Of a DNA stretch of 34,940 nucleotides, positions 24,376 through 34,100 are shown piece after piece. The stretch's first letter is position 1. Each line of letters opens with the position of its first letter. The position numbers and the translations under genes were made by a program. A model generated the notes under the pieces. It searched no databases. It was not told where the DNA came from and saw only the letters and a program-made list of their open reading frames with translations. The DNA comes from Flavobacterium sp. UBA5153 (GTDB lineage Bacteria > Bacteroidota > Bacteroidia > Flavobacteriales > Flavobacteriaceae): NCBI GenBank assembly GCA_002413745.1, contig DHXP01000052.1, forward strand, positions 1 to 34,940. The letters are read 5' to 3'.

Positions 24376-26220
24376 CTATTTCGACACTTTAATAATTTTA
24401 TACAAGCCTGCTCCGTGCAGGTTAATTTCAGGAACAAATTCCCCGGAATATTTACCTAATACTTTTCCTGACCATAAATCAGTAATTAAATACTCATCTG
24501 GAAGTCCTATGTTTTTCAAATTTATTGAAATTTTCATACTGGTTGGAGGTGCAGGTCCTGAAGGGTTTTGGGTAAATACAAAAAATTTAACGGTCCCACC
24601 CGTATTTTGAGAGACACAAGCTTCATCCAAACCAACAAGTGCTTTAAAACGAGTATAGCCTTCAGGTATATCAAATTCTATAATTGAATTAGAATGGGTA
24701 CCAATGCCATTTTCATATTTAACTTTATTTACTGTAAGAGCATTGCCGGAAACACTTTGGTTCACTTTTGGTTTTTCCCAACCTGAGGTTGCTTTTATCC
24801 ATTTTAAACTGGTTAGTTTAAGGGAATCTTTTCCGTTATATAATGTTGGTTCAATCCAGTCGGCATGATCCCAATCGGTTTTGTCACCAGCATCATTTAC
24901 CACTAAATATAGTTTTTTAGCACCCGAAATGTCAACATCTGCTAACACACTTTGTTTAGGGGTTGATTTTGTAATTAATCCGCTGTTCCAAACTGCTTTT
25001 TCTTCGGTTACTAATTTTTGATCCTGAGTATTAAAGACCGCTAAGTATTTAGCTCCAGTACCCGGTTCGTCCGCAATCCATGTGGCTTTGTCTTTATCCG
25101 TGAAAAGAGGCTTGTTGTTAGTGCTTTCGTTCAAAACTTTCAGTACATTTCTATTAGTCAATAATGAGAGGGTAAAAGGATCATTATCTGGAAGGTTACC
25201 ACCAAACATTAAAGGAGATTTAAAAATACTCCATAAAGTCATTAAAGTGTATTGTTCATCCTTGGTAAAAGATGTCATACGAGGATCTCCTCTTTCTGCC
25301 CTGATACCAATACGGCCAAGGGGCAACATATCACCATCAGGATAAGCTCCATAGGAACGCCATTTGTTCCAACGGTCAAACACTTCAAAATGGTCTTTTA
25401 ATTGTTGCCAGCTATCCCAAAAATCACCTACAGTACGCCACATATTGGCGTTTTTTTGAACGTGATCTGCATGTGCAATTGGTGTTTCGCCAGGGGAAGT
25501 GCTCAATACGATTTTACGCCCGGTATGATTGATGGCTTTGCGAATCATATTGATTTCCTCTTCAAAATAAATAGGGGAAGAAAGATCATCTATTTTAACA
25601 AAATCGAGACCCCAAGAAGCGTACAGTTCAAAAAGAGAATTATAGTATTCTTGAGCGCCTAGCTTGCCCGGAACTACAGTGTACATATCGTGTAACCAAG
25701 TGCACTGGTCTTTTTCTGAATAAATATCCCTAGCTGTAAAATTCGTGCCTTTTATAGGTAAGTTTTGTTTTACAGCTATTACAGGAATGCCACGCATTAT
25801 GTGAATTCCAAACTTTAATCCTTTTTTATGAAGATAATCTGCCAAGGGCTTAAAGCCTTTTCCTCCTGCTGCAGAAGGAAAACGGTTTACTGCAGGCAAA
25901 AATCTACCGTATTGATCCAGAACATAATCGGGATCCTTTTCATTGTATCCGTGTGATTTATCGTTGCCAACATACCATCTAATATCTACAACAATATAAT
26001 TCCATCCATAAGGTTTTAAATATTTGGACATATAATCGGCATTGGCTTTTACTTCTGCTTCTGTTACTGTAGGTCCAAAGCAGTCCCAGCTATTCCAGCC
26101 CATAGGAGGTGTTGCTGCCCAATTATGGAAGTCTTTCTTGGTTTGGGCGTGACCGCTATATCCAATTATCGAAAAGAATAAAACGAAGAATATCGTTTTG
26201 TGAAATTTAGATTGAATCAT
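24376..26220 (-). CDS. GH27 alpha-galactosidase/beta-L-arabinopyranosidase with inserted NPCBM domain
   Basis: A 614-residue secreted enzyme (signal peptide about 1-26, 'SIIGYSGHAQ'). The catalytic barrel (about 33-380) begins with the family signature 'TPPMGWNSWDCFGPTVTEAEV'. The nucleophile is D211 in 'LDFVKIDD' and the acid/base is D266 in 'WRTVGDFWDSW', with R262 for substrate binding. About 430-525 resembles an NPCBM carbohydrate-binding module ('VNDAGDKTDWDHADWIEP', 'YENGIGTHSNSIIEFDIP'). It lies inside the C-terminal beta-sandwich, which resumes at 'SMKISINLKNIGLPDEYLI'. It would remove terminal alpha-galactose, or beta-L-arabinopyranose, which has the same configuration at the reactive centre. 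It is probably in one transcript with the GH43 gene. Confidence 0.9.
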   Translation of the reverse strand: MIQSKFHKTIFFVLFFSIIGYSGHAQTKKDFHNWAATPPMGWNSWDCFGPTVTEAEVKANADYMSKYLKPYGWNYIVVDIRWYVGNDKSHGYNEKDPDYVLDQYGRFLPAVNRFPSAAGGKGFKPLADYLHKKGLKFGIHIMRGIPVIAVKQNLPIKGTNFTARDIYSEKDQCTWLHDMYTVVPGKLGAQEYYNSLFELYASWGLDFVKIDDLSSPIYFEEEINMIRKAINHTGRKIVLSTSPGETPIAHADHVQKNANMWRTVGDFWDSWQQLKDHFEVFDRWNKWRSYGAYPDGDMLPLGRIGIRAERGDPRMTSFTKDEQYTLMTLWSIFKSPLMFGGNLPDNDPFTLSLLTNRNVLKVLNESTNNKPLFTDKDKATWIADEPGTGAKYLAVFNTQDQKLVTEEKAVWNSGLITKSTPKQSVLADVDISGAKKLYLVVNDAGDKTDWDHADWIEPTLYNGKDSLKLTSLKWIKATSGWEKPKVNQSVSGNALTVNKVKYENGIGTHSNSIIEFDIPEGYTRFKALVGLDEACVSQNTGGTVKFFVFTQNPSGPAPPTSMKISINLKNIGLPDEYLITDLWSGKVLGKYSGEFVPEINLHGAGLYKIIKVSK

Positions 26221-26259
26221 TAGTGTATTTATTAAATAGTTATGTTGTATTTAAAATTA

Positions 26260-26281
26260 TAGTTACTAGAAAAAGTAACTA
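26260..26281 (-). other. Hairpin between the IS remnant and the GH27 gene
   Basis: TAGTTACT (26260-26267) pairs with AGTAACTA (26274-26281) around a 6-base loop. It lies 40 bases upstream of the GH27 start. No T-run follows in either direction, so a regulatory or mRNA role is as likely as a termination role. I see no match to TAnnTTTG in this gap. Confidence 0.3.
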
Positions 26282-26331
26282 CAACTCATTCATTATGCTG
26301 CTACCTATTCTTCGGACAAATATCATATAAA

Positions 26332-26523
26332 TTAAGATAGGATTTGAGTTATTTTTTTCGGTTTCTTGGCTAAAATCGGAGATAACTCTTTTCGCCAGTC
26401 ATACAATTGTGGAGTGATAACTCCCAATTTCCGGGCCAATTCTGAGATGTTATGTCTCCCATAACTCAACTGAACCTCTTTCTTTTTAAAAGCTCGATCA
26501 TAAATTTTACGGACTTGTTTCAT
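26332..26523 (-). pseudogene. IS3-family transposase orfA, N-terminal remnant
   Basis: A 63-codon frame starts 'MKQVRKIYDRAFKKKEVQLS' and contains the helix-turn-helix 'NISELARKLGVITPQLYDWR', the N-terminal DNA-binding half of IS3-type orfA proteins. After 'DWRKE' the sequence departs from the family and stops. The leucine-zipper half, the orfB catalytic (DDE) gene and recognisable terminal repeats are all missing. It is an inactive relic in the 537-base gap between the GH2 and GH27 genes. The other parts of that gap (26524-26757 and 26221-26331) hold nothing else apart from a small hairpin. Confidence 0.75.
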
Positions 26524-26757
26524 AAGTTAAAATTAAGGTTTTTATGCTTAACTATTTATGCAGGTAAAGTTAGCCTATCCAGACAGTCATATAAAAAGAT
26601 ATAGAAACATAAAAGCTATTCCTAATAAAAGAAACAGCCTTTACTAACCAAACCAAAATTAATTTTTATTCGCACTCATACCAAAATGAGTAGCCATTAC
26701 TTGTTTATTCGTTTCGTCAATGTATTTATCATCATAACTTTTGAAAATATTAAAAAC

Positions 26758-29181
26758 TTATTCTACTTTAACTGTAACCTCAGCTGGTTTTAACCAGTTG
26801 CTTGAAAACTTTACTGTTATAGGTTCATTCCCTCCAGTTGCCTGAATATAAGCTACAAGATGGCCGTGAAACACCCTCTGGACATTATCGGTATAATCAC
26901 CCATATCCGTATTATTCCCTGCTTCCAACCCTAATAAAGTTCCTGAACCGTTTACCATACAAGTAACTTCGTTATCAGAAAGCATTACAGGCAAACCTTT
27001 TTCGTCTGTTACTTGTACAATTATTTTTGCAACTCCTTTTTGTTTATCAATAGTGATATTTTTTTCATCAATGACTAAAGAATAAGGCTGTTGTGAAGAT
27101 TGTATCTCATATCGACTTACTGTTTTATTATCATTACTAAGTCCTATTGCTTCTAACTTACCCGATGTATAAGGCACATCCCAATAAATAATACCTGTCT
27201 TTTCATCATATTTCTTCTCTTCGCCAACCACTTTTCCGTTTAATTCCAGACGTGCTTTAGCTGCATTGGTATAACAAACTACCCTAACCATTTGGCCTTC
27301 ATTATAATTCCATAAAGGCCAAGCGTCTTTAGAAAGTTCTGTTTCTTTATTGGCTATATAAGTCCCAGCGTAAATCATAGGACTATCTGACCATAGTGAT
27401 TGACGGAAATATCCTTTTGGCTTTATAATACCCGCAAGATCAACTAATCCTGAATAGAATCCTCTGGATGGCCAGCTTCCTGATTCGCCCAAATAATCAA
27501 TACCTGTCCATAAAAACTGTCCAAAAATATGCTTATTATTTTTTACTGCTAACCATGAATCCATACTATGAATATTCTCACTACCAAAAATTACCCTATT
27601 TGGATACTTTTTGTGATCAGAATCATACTTGCTTTCTGTATAATTATATCCAACGATATCAAGAGCTCCTGGATATTCAGTTTCGTTAGACATTGCTACA
27701 CCTGCAAGTCCCGCTGTAGTTGGACGAGATTTATCATATTTTTTTACAGCGGCTACAAGGCGTTTGGCTATTCCTCCAAGTCGCATGGCATCTGGTGCAT
27801 CTTTTTTGTAACCTCCGTAAGCGGGTTGAGAAAAACCAGTATCTTTTCCTCCATTTAGTACAGGATGAGAATATGGGTCATTTGGATAATCTACTTCATT
27901 ACCTATACTCCATGCAAATACAGAAAGGTGATTTCGGTCACGACGTACCATATCTTCCAAATCTTTCTCTCCCCAAATAGCAAATATATCATTGGAACCC
28001 TCAAATCCTGGAGTACCTTGGTTCCAACCTTCCAGCCATTTGCGTTTTGGAAATTCCCATTCGTCATAGGCTTCATTTAGGACTAACAATCCTAATTCGT
28101 CACAAAGAGCATAAAAATCGGGTGCCTGTGGATTATGACTAGTACGAATAGCGTTTACTCCAATTTCTTTCAAGGTTTGCAATCTTGTTTTCAAAACATC
28201 TCGAGGTACGGCAGATCCTAAAACTCCTGCATCATGATGTAAGCAAACTCCTTTCATCTTCATCCATTTACCATTAAGGGCAAAACCTTTATTAGGATCG
28301 AAAGTAAAACTTCTAAAACCAGTTTGAGTAATCGTTTTATCTATTGTTTTACCATCCTTTAAAACAGTTGTTTTTAAATGATAAAGAATTGGATTATCTA
28401 AATCCCATAACTTAGCATTTTTTACGTTTATTTTTGTCGCAATTTTATCTTCTTTATTCGCTTCGACAAGAACTTTTTGGGAACTTTTAGCGACTAATTT
28501 TCCGTTATTGTCTAAAAGTTCATTTACAACGGTAAGATTTGTTTTTGCAGCAGAACCATTTTCTAACGCTACTTCTACATTTAAAATTCCGCTACTTTTA
28601 CTAATTTCAGGATAGGCATACACTCCCCACTGCGCAATATGCACAGGATTTGCATAAACTAACCATACATTACGATAAATACCTGAACCAGTGTACCAAC
28701 GTGAGTCGGCACTCTTGCTGTGATCTACATGAACAGCAATTGTATTATCTTCTCCATATTTTATAAAAGGAGTGGCATCATAAGCAAAAGAAATGTATCC
28801 GTTAGGTCGTTTTCCTAAAGAGTGTCCGTTAATAAAAACCTCGCTCCTGTTGTAAACGCCTTCAAAATAGAAGTATACTTTTTCTCCGTTCTTACTTTGA
28901 GGAATATTTATGTTTTTTCGATACCAACCAATTCCTCCTGGGAGGTAAGCCATACAACTTGCCAAGGTAGGACTAAACTGTTCTTTTATGCTCCAATCAT
29001 GGGGCAAATCAACAGATTGCCACTTACTGTCGTCGTAAGTTTTATTTTGAGCATTTGGAGTATCTTGAAGAATAAACTTCCAGCTGTCATTAATTTTTTT
29101 GGAATCCCCAAATGATATCTGACTGAAAGCAGATAAACAGGAAAAAATAAAAATTGATAATAAGATTTTTTTAGTAGTCAC
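26758..29181 (-). CDS. GH2 beta-galactosidase, secreted
   Basis: An 807-residue enzyme with a signal peptide ('MTTKKILLSIFIFSCLSAFS'). The domain order is a sugar-binding jelly roll (about 28-180, 'GGIGWYRKNINIPQ'), an Ig-like domain (about 185-290), the catalytic TIM barrel (about 295-600), a DUF4982-type domain (about 620-695, 'NEGQMVRVVCYTNAAKARLE') and a C-terminal Ig-like domain. The acid/base is E429 in 'FAWSIGNEVDYP' and the nucleophile is E535 in 'VIFGSENIHS'. 'NAIRTSHNPQAPDFYALCDE' is the usual GH2 motif. It probably removes terminal beta-galactose in the periplasm. It is separated from susD by a hairpin at 29436-29484, so expression may depend on read-through or on its own promoter. 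Confidence 0.92.
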   Translation of the reverse strand: MTTKKILLSIFIFSCLSAFSQISFGDSKKINDSWKFILQDTPNAQNKTYDDSKWQSVDLPHDWSIKEQFSPTLASCMAYLPGGIGWYRKNINIPQSKNGEKVYFYFEGVYNRSEVFINGHSLGKRPNGYISFAYDATPFIKYGEDNTIAVHVDHSKSADSRWYTGSGIYRNVWLVYANPVHIAQWGVYAYPEISKSSGILNVEVALENGSAAKTNLTVVNELLDNNGKLVAKSSQKVLVEANKEDKIATKINVKNAKLWDLDNPILYHLKTTVLKDGKTIDKTITQTGFRSFTFDPNKGFALNGKWMKMKGVCLHHDAGVLGSAVPRDVLKTRLQTLKEIGVNAIRTSHNPQAPDFYALCDELGLLVLNEAYDEWEFPKRKWLEGWNQGTPGFEGSNDIFAIWGEKDLEDMVRRDRNHLSVFAWSIGNEVDYPNDPYSHPVLNGGKDTGFSQPAYGGYKKDAPDAMRLGGIAKRLVAAVKKYDKSRPTTAGLAGVAMSNETEYPGALDIVGYNYTESKYDSDHKKYPNRVIFGSENIHSMDSWLAVKNNKHIFGQFLWTGIDYLGESGSWPSRGFYSGLVDLAGIIKPKGYFRQSLWSDSPMIYAGTYIANKETELSKDAWPLWNYNEGQMVRVVCYTNAAKARLELNGKVVGEEKKYDEKTGIIYWDVPYTSGKLEAIGLSNDNKTVSRYEIQSSQQPYSLVIDEKNITIDKQKGVAKIIVQVTDEKGLPVMLSDNEVTCMVNGSGTLLGLEAGNNTDMGDYTDNVQRVFHGHLVAYIQATGGNEPITVKFSSNWLKPAEVTVKVE

Positions 29182-29512
29182 TTTCTTTTAGGTTATATAG
29201 GCACTCTATTTGCACCTGCATTTGAAAATTCTCGAGAACGGTTTTTTTAAACAAAATACAACTTGTAGTATTTTACCGTTTCTGCTTTTAATTCTTTTTT
29301 TTTTGAGAGTTATAAATCCCCTGCATTTAAATATTTAAAATCTATTAATCTTATCCTTTTTAAATGGTCTTTATTTATGTCACACTTACAATAGATAAAC
29401 TTGTTATTTTTTGTAAGTAACTTGTTTTTAAGATGAATAACAAACACCTCTCCTTTCTTTCTTTTAGGAGTGGTGTTTGTTATTTATAAACCTTTCACTT
29501 TAAATTGTTGAT
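29182..29512 (-). other. Intergenic region between susD and the GH2 gene, with repeated CCTGCATTT motifs
   Basis: 331 bases without a gene. It holds the hairpin at 29436-29484 and two copies of a 16-base motif starting CCTGCATTT (29215-29230 and 29320-29335, 14 of 16 identical, start-to-start distance 105). The copies could be regulator-binding sites upstream of the GH2 gene. I see no exact TAnnTTTG match on the minus strand. Confidence 0.35.
29436..29484 (-). terminator. Hairpin after susD, terminator or attenuator
   Basis: A perfect 13-base stem, AATAACAAACACC (29436-29448) against GGTGTTTGTTATT (29472-29484), extended inward by CTCC/GGAG. It lies 29 bases beyond the susD stop. The T-run on the minus strand is poor, so partial read-through into the GH2 gene is possible, which would give SusC and SusD in excess over the enzymes. 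Confidence 0.65.
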
Positions 29513-31072
29513 TTAATAGCCAGGGTTTTGTGTTAATAGCTTATTAACTTGCATTTCATTATGTGGTATTGGCCATAAGAATCCTTTAGAGGAATCAAAT
29601 GTTCTACCTGCATATTTTATTTGCGAAAATGTCCAAGTGGTTGCACTTGCAGGATTGGTAAGTTTTGACAAGTCATATCCATATACATCATGTACCAAAG
29701 AGGCATCTTTCCATCGCAACATATCAGCATATCGAGTACCTTCTATAAAAAACTCCACTCTTCTTTCATGGCGCAAGATAGCACGAAGTTGTGTTTGAGT
29801 TAAGCCAGTCCCTTCAACCGATTCTACTGTTGGCATGTTTACTCTTGCCCGAACCTTATCAATTAAAGTATATATTTCTGAACTTGTACTTCCTGATTCT
29901 ATAAGAGCTTCGGCTCGCATCAATAAAACATCAGCATAACGCATCAAAATAGTGTTGATGGCACAATTGCCAGGGTTTGTATTGTATAAATCGGCATATT
30001 TGCGTGGTCTAGCACCCAAATAACTATTGCCAGTGCTAGCTGGGAGAAAAGTAATTCCGTTGACAAACGAAGAGCCAGGCAATACAACCGATGCTGCTAA
30101 TCTAGGATCCCGATTCGTGTATGGATCTTGCTCATTATAACCTGAAGCAGCATTAGTAATTGGCAAACCATTGGTCGTATAATAAGAGTTAATTAAGTCC
30201 GAGGTGGCATTGGCTGTAGACCATTGTGTAAATGAAGTGCAGGAACCTGGCCAAGATTGGGCAAAAGTGTTCTTGATGTACTGAATATCAAAAATAACTT
30301 CTACATTATTTTCGTTTGATTCATCAAAAAGAGTAGCGTAATTTGGATACAAACTATAAGTTCCTAAATTGATAACCTCTTGAGTTGCTTGAGCTGCATC
30401 TGCCCATTTTTCGTTATAAAGCAATGCTTTTGCCTTGAATGCTAAGGCAGCACCTTTAGTAGCACGACCTACATCTCCTCCGGAATAGGTTGTTGGAAGA
30501 TTTGCGGCAGCAAAGGTCAAATCGGCAATAATAGCATCCAGCACTTGAGCCTTTGGTGTTCTTGCTATTTGCGAGTTTGTTGTACTTTGAACTTCAGGTA
30601 CAAGTGGCACGTCACCATAGTAAGAGATAAGGGTAAAATACATATACGCTCTGATAAATCTAGCTTCGGCCTTCATTTGGGTTCTAACGGTTTCACTCAT
30701 AGTCGCTTTATCAACATTGGTAAGAAACGAATTTGATCTTACTATTCCTCTATATCCAAATGACCATAGTGCTCCTGCAGCCCAACTACTCGAATTTTGC
30801 ACCCAATCTCCAAATTCTTTAGAACCTTGCCAACCATCCTGACAATAATCATTGTCCGACATAAAATCGAATTGATAAAACTGGGTTGGTACATCACGTG
30901 GTACAATAGAGTTATAAACTCCCATAAGTGCAATTTTAGATTGAGCTCCATCTTGATAAAAAGTAGCTGGAGATATTGCATCTAATGGAGATTTATTTAT
31001 AAGGTCTGGTGTACAGCTAAACACCAGATTTAGCAATGCAAAAGAAACAATTATTATATTAATTTTTTTCAT
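29513..31072 (-). CDS. susD: SusD/RagB-family glycan-binding lipoprotein
   Basis: A 519-residue surface lipoprotein that binds the target glycan and caps the SusC transporter. The signal peptide has the lipobox 'LLNLVFSC' with Cys20. The frame is open 17 codons further upstream, but starting at 31072 places the signal peptide at the N-terminus. Family motifs include 'YMYFTLISYYGDVPLVPE' and 'KAQVLDAIIADLTFAAANLP' (TPR-like helices), 'LMRYADVLLMRAEALIESG', and the C-terminal 'ILRHERRVEFFIEGTRYADMLRW'. It lies 62 bases after the susC stop in the same transcript. The specific glycan cannot be told from this protein alone. Confidence 0.95.
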   Translation of the reverse strand: MKKINIIIVSFALLNLVFSCTPDLINKSPLDAISPATFYQDGAQSKIALMGVYNSIVPRDVPTQFYQFDFMSDNDYCQDGWQGSKEFGDWVQNSSSWAAGALWSFGYRGIVRSNSFLTNVDKATMSETVRTQMKAEARFIRAYMYFTLISYYGDVPLVPEVQSTTNSQIARTPKAQVLDAIIADLTFAAANLPTTYSGGDVGRATKGAALAFKAKALLYNEKWADAAQATQEVINLGTYSLYPNYATLFDESNENNVEVIFDIQYIKNTFAQSWPGSCTSFTQWSTANATSDLINSYYTTNGLPITNAASGYNEQDPYTNRDPRLAASVVLPGSSFVNGITFLPASTGNSYLGARPRKYADLYNTNPGNCAINTILMRYADVLLMRAEALIESGSTSSEIYTLIDKVRARVNMPTVESVEGTGLTQTQLRAILRHERRVEFFIEGTRYADMLRWKDASLVHDVYGYDLSKLTNPASATTWTFSQIKYAGRTFDSSKGFLWPIPHNEMQVNKLLTQNPGY

Positions 31073-31134
31073 CTGAATAATTTTTAAATGTTTGAAAAAT
31101 TTATTGTTACCTAGTAATTTCATAAAACTACGAT

Positions 31135-34100
31135 TTAGAAAGTGGCATTTAAACCAAATGAAAATATACGAACTTGTGGATAAGCTTGTGCTCTTGTTTC
31201 ACCAACCGTTTGTTCAGGATCAAACCCTTTGAATTTTGTAATGGTAAAAACATTCTGAACATTTCCATATAATCTTATCGAATTAATACCCGCTTTAGCA
31301 AGCATCTTTTTATCTAAAGAGTAACCTAATTCTATATTTTTCAAACGTAGATAAGACGCGTCTTCTTGGTAAAAAGTAGAATTAATGTTTCTTCTAGCAT
31401 CGTCTAATGTTACCCTTGGCATATCATTAGTGGGGTTTGTTGGTGTCCATCTGTTTTTCCACCAGTCGCCTGAATTGGAAAAGTTGCTAAACTCTGACGA
31501 AACTTCAGTAGAGGTATATCCTTGAATGCCTTTAACTCCTTGAAAAAATACTCCTAAATCAAAATTTTTCCATTCTGCATTTAAATTCCAAGAATAGCTC
31601 AAGTCTGGAAATTGTTTTCCTGTAACGGTTCTGTCGTGGTCTAAATCTACCACCCCATCTCCATTAAGATCTTTGAACTTAATATCCCCTGGAAGTGCAT
31701 TATAGTTAGAAACCTTAACGACTCCTGATTTCAAAACATAGTTACGGCTACCAGGAGCAATGTTTGGATCGCTACTGTTTTGCCATGTGAAATCGGATAT
31801 TTGATACAAACCCTCTTTTTCATATCCATAAAATGAATTTATAGCATATCCTTCTTTAAGTACTTTAGGTCCATTCATGATAGGCCCTGTGCCAGCAAGA
31901 TCTGTAACCTTGTTTACGACATGAGATAAACTAACGGTACTTTTCAATTTTAAGTCGTTAGAGAATGTTTTTTTGTAGGTTACAATAAGCTCAAGCCCTT
32001 TGTTTTCTACTCCTCCAACATTTTGATAAGGAGCTGATAAATTACCCAAGGTGACCGGAATAGGAAGTTGCATCAAGATACCTGTTGTTTTTTTAACAAA
32101 ATAATCAAGACCTATATCAAATGAATTTTGTATCCCTAAATCTACTCCAAAATTTGTTTGAGTTGATGTTTCCCAAGTTGTATCTGTATTTACTAAACCG
32201 GTGGTAGCAACACCTGGATATAGCACTCCTGCAAGAGAATAGTTTTGCCCTGTTGATAAAACACTGCTTGCAGCATATAAGGAATTAATATTTTGGTTTC
32301 CTAATTGCCCCCAAGAAGCACGTAGTTTTAACAGATTTAACCAATTGACCTCTTTTAAGAAATTTTCTTTAGATAATACCCATCCTGCAGAAAATGACGG
32401 AAAAGTACCCCATCGATGACCATCGGCAAATCTTGAAGAACCATCTTTACGAACATTTGCTTCGAATAGGTATTTTTGGGCATACGCATAATTGATACGA
32501 CCAAATACAGATTGCAATCCCAAGGCAGTAGCCCCTGCATTGTTTGTTTGTGTTGAAGGGTCTCCCAAACTTAAAATTCTTTGAGAGTTGCTAAGAAATT
32601 TAGAACGATAGCCACTGTTCCAAGACCAATTGAATTCCTCTTCGGAATATCCTGCCAATACGTTAAATTGGTGGTCGCCAATACTTTTTTTGTATTTTAA
32701 CAATGTCGTAAACAAGGATTGTGTGTCTAATCCGTCTGCCACAGATAAGTCCGAAGTTAGTGTTTTAGTAGCTCCAGCCGAGTTGGCTATGACCACATTG
32801 GCATGAAATGCATTAGTATTTGAACTTACAACATTGTATCCATAAGTTACTTGAGCACTTAAATCTTTAAAAAAGTTATACTCGGCTTCAATTTGCCCAT
32901 TAAATGTATAACGAGTTATTATCGAGGTACTACCTGTTTTTGTTTCCCCATAAAAATTATTTCCACCATCAAGTCCTACCCATTGCCCTGCTGCGTTTGT
33001 CAATTGATAAACGGGCGCAGTGGTAGCGTACCATTTGTTACTCCATTCGTCTCTTGGTTCGATTCTTGTGCCCTTATTTCCTGAAGATCGGAAAGAGAAT
33101 CTTAATTTTTTATCTTTTAACAGAAAAGCATCTACATTGGCTCTAAAGTCAGTTTTTACATAATTGCCACCAACTAATATTCCTTCTTGTTCTAGGTGGC
33201 CTGCCATAAATGCATAATGCAAATTTTCATTCCCCCCCGATACATTAAGGCTATGGTTTGACATAGTTGCTTTGTTATAATATATTTTAAAATAATTGTT
33301 GTCAGGATACAATGGGTCATTGTGTGCGGCATATTTGGCAATATCTGCCTGCGAATATTTAGGTACCGTTACCCCTGAATTTACTTGTGCTTCGTCATAA
33401 AGTGTTGCATAATCGACAGAGTTTAAAACTTTAGGAAGCGAGGTAGCTTGTTGTACTCCGAAATAATTACTGTACGAAACTGTCAATTTACCCTCCGAAC
33501 CTCTTTTGGTTGTAATTAAAATCACTCCATTTGCAGCTCTATTTCCATAAATAGCAGCAGAAGCAGCATCTTTTAAAACAGAGATTGATTTTATATCATT
33601 GGAATTTACATCACTCATACTTCCGGGAAAGCCATCAATTAATACCAATGGATTGCTGTTGTTTAAGGTGCCTACTCCACGAATATTAATTACTGCATCG
33701 TCTCCACCTGGCTTACCTGAATTTTGCAAAGCATACACTCCAGAAACAGTCCCTTGTAGTGCTAAACTCGCATTGGTTATTGGTCTACTTTTTAGTTCAT
33801 CCATTTGAACACTACCAACGGCTCCTGTTAAATTTACCTTTTTTTGCGTTCCATACCCAACAACAACTACTTCTTCAAGTGCGGTACTGTCTTCTTCAAG
33901 ACTAATAGCAATTTTTGTTTGATTGTTTAATAGCAATTCTTTTGTTTTAAAACCAATACTTGTAAAAACAAGAACATCACCAGAATCAGCAGCAATTTCA
34001 AAATTACCATCCATATCTGTCAAAGCGGCTATAGCAGTACCTTTAACCGTCACTGTTGCTCCTGGAAGTGGCAACGTATCTTTTGAGGAAGTAACTCTTC

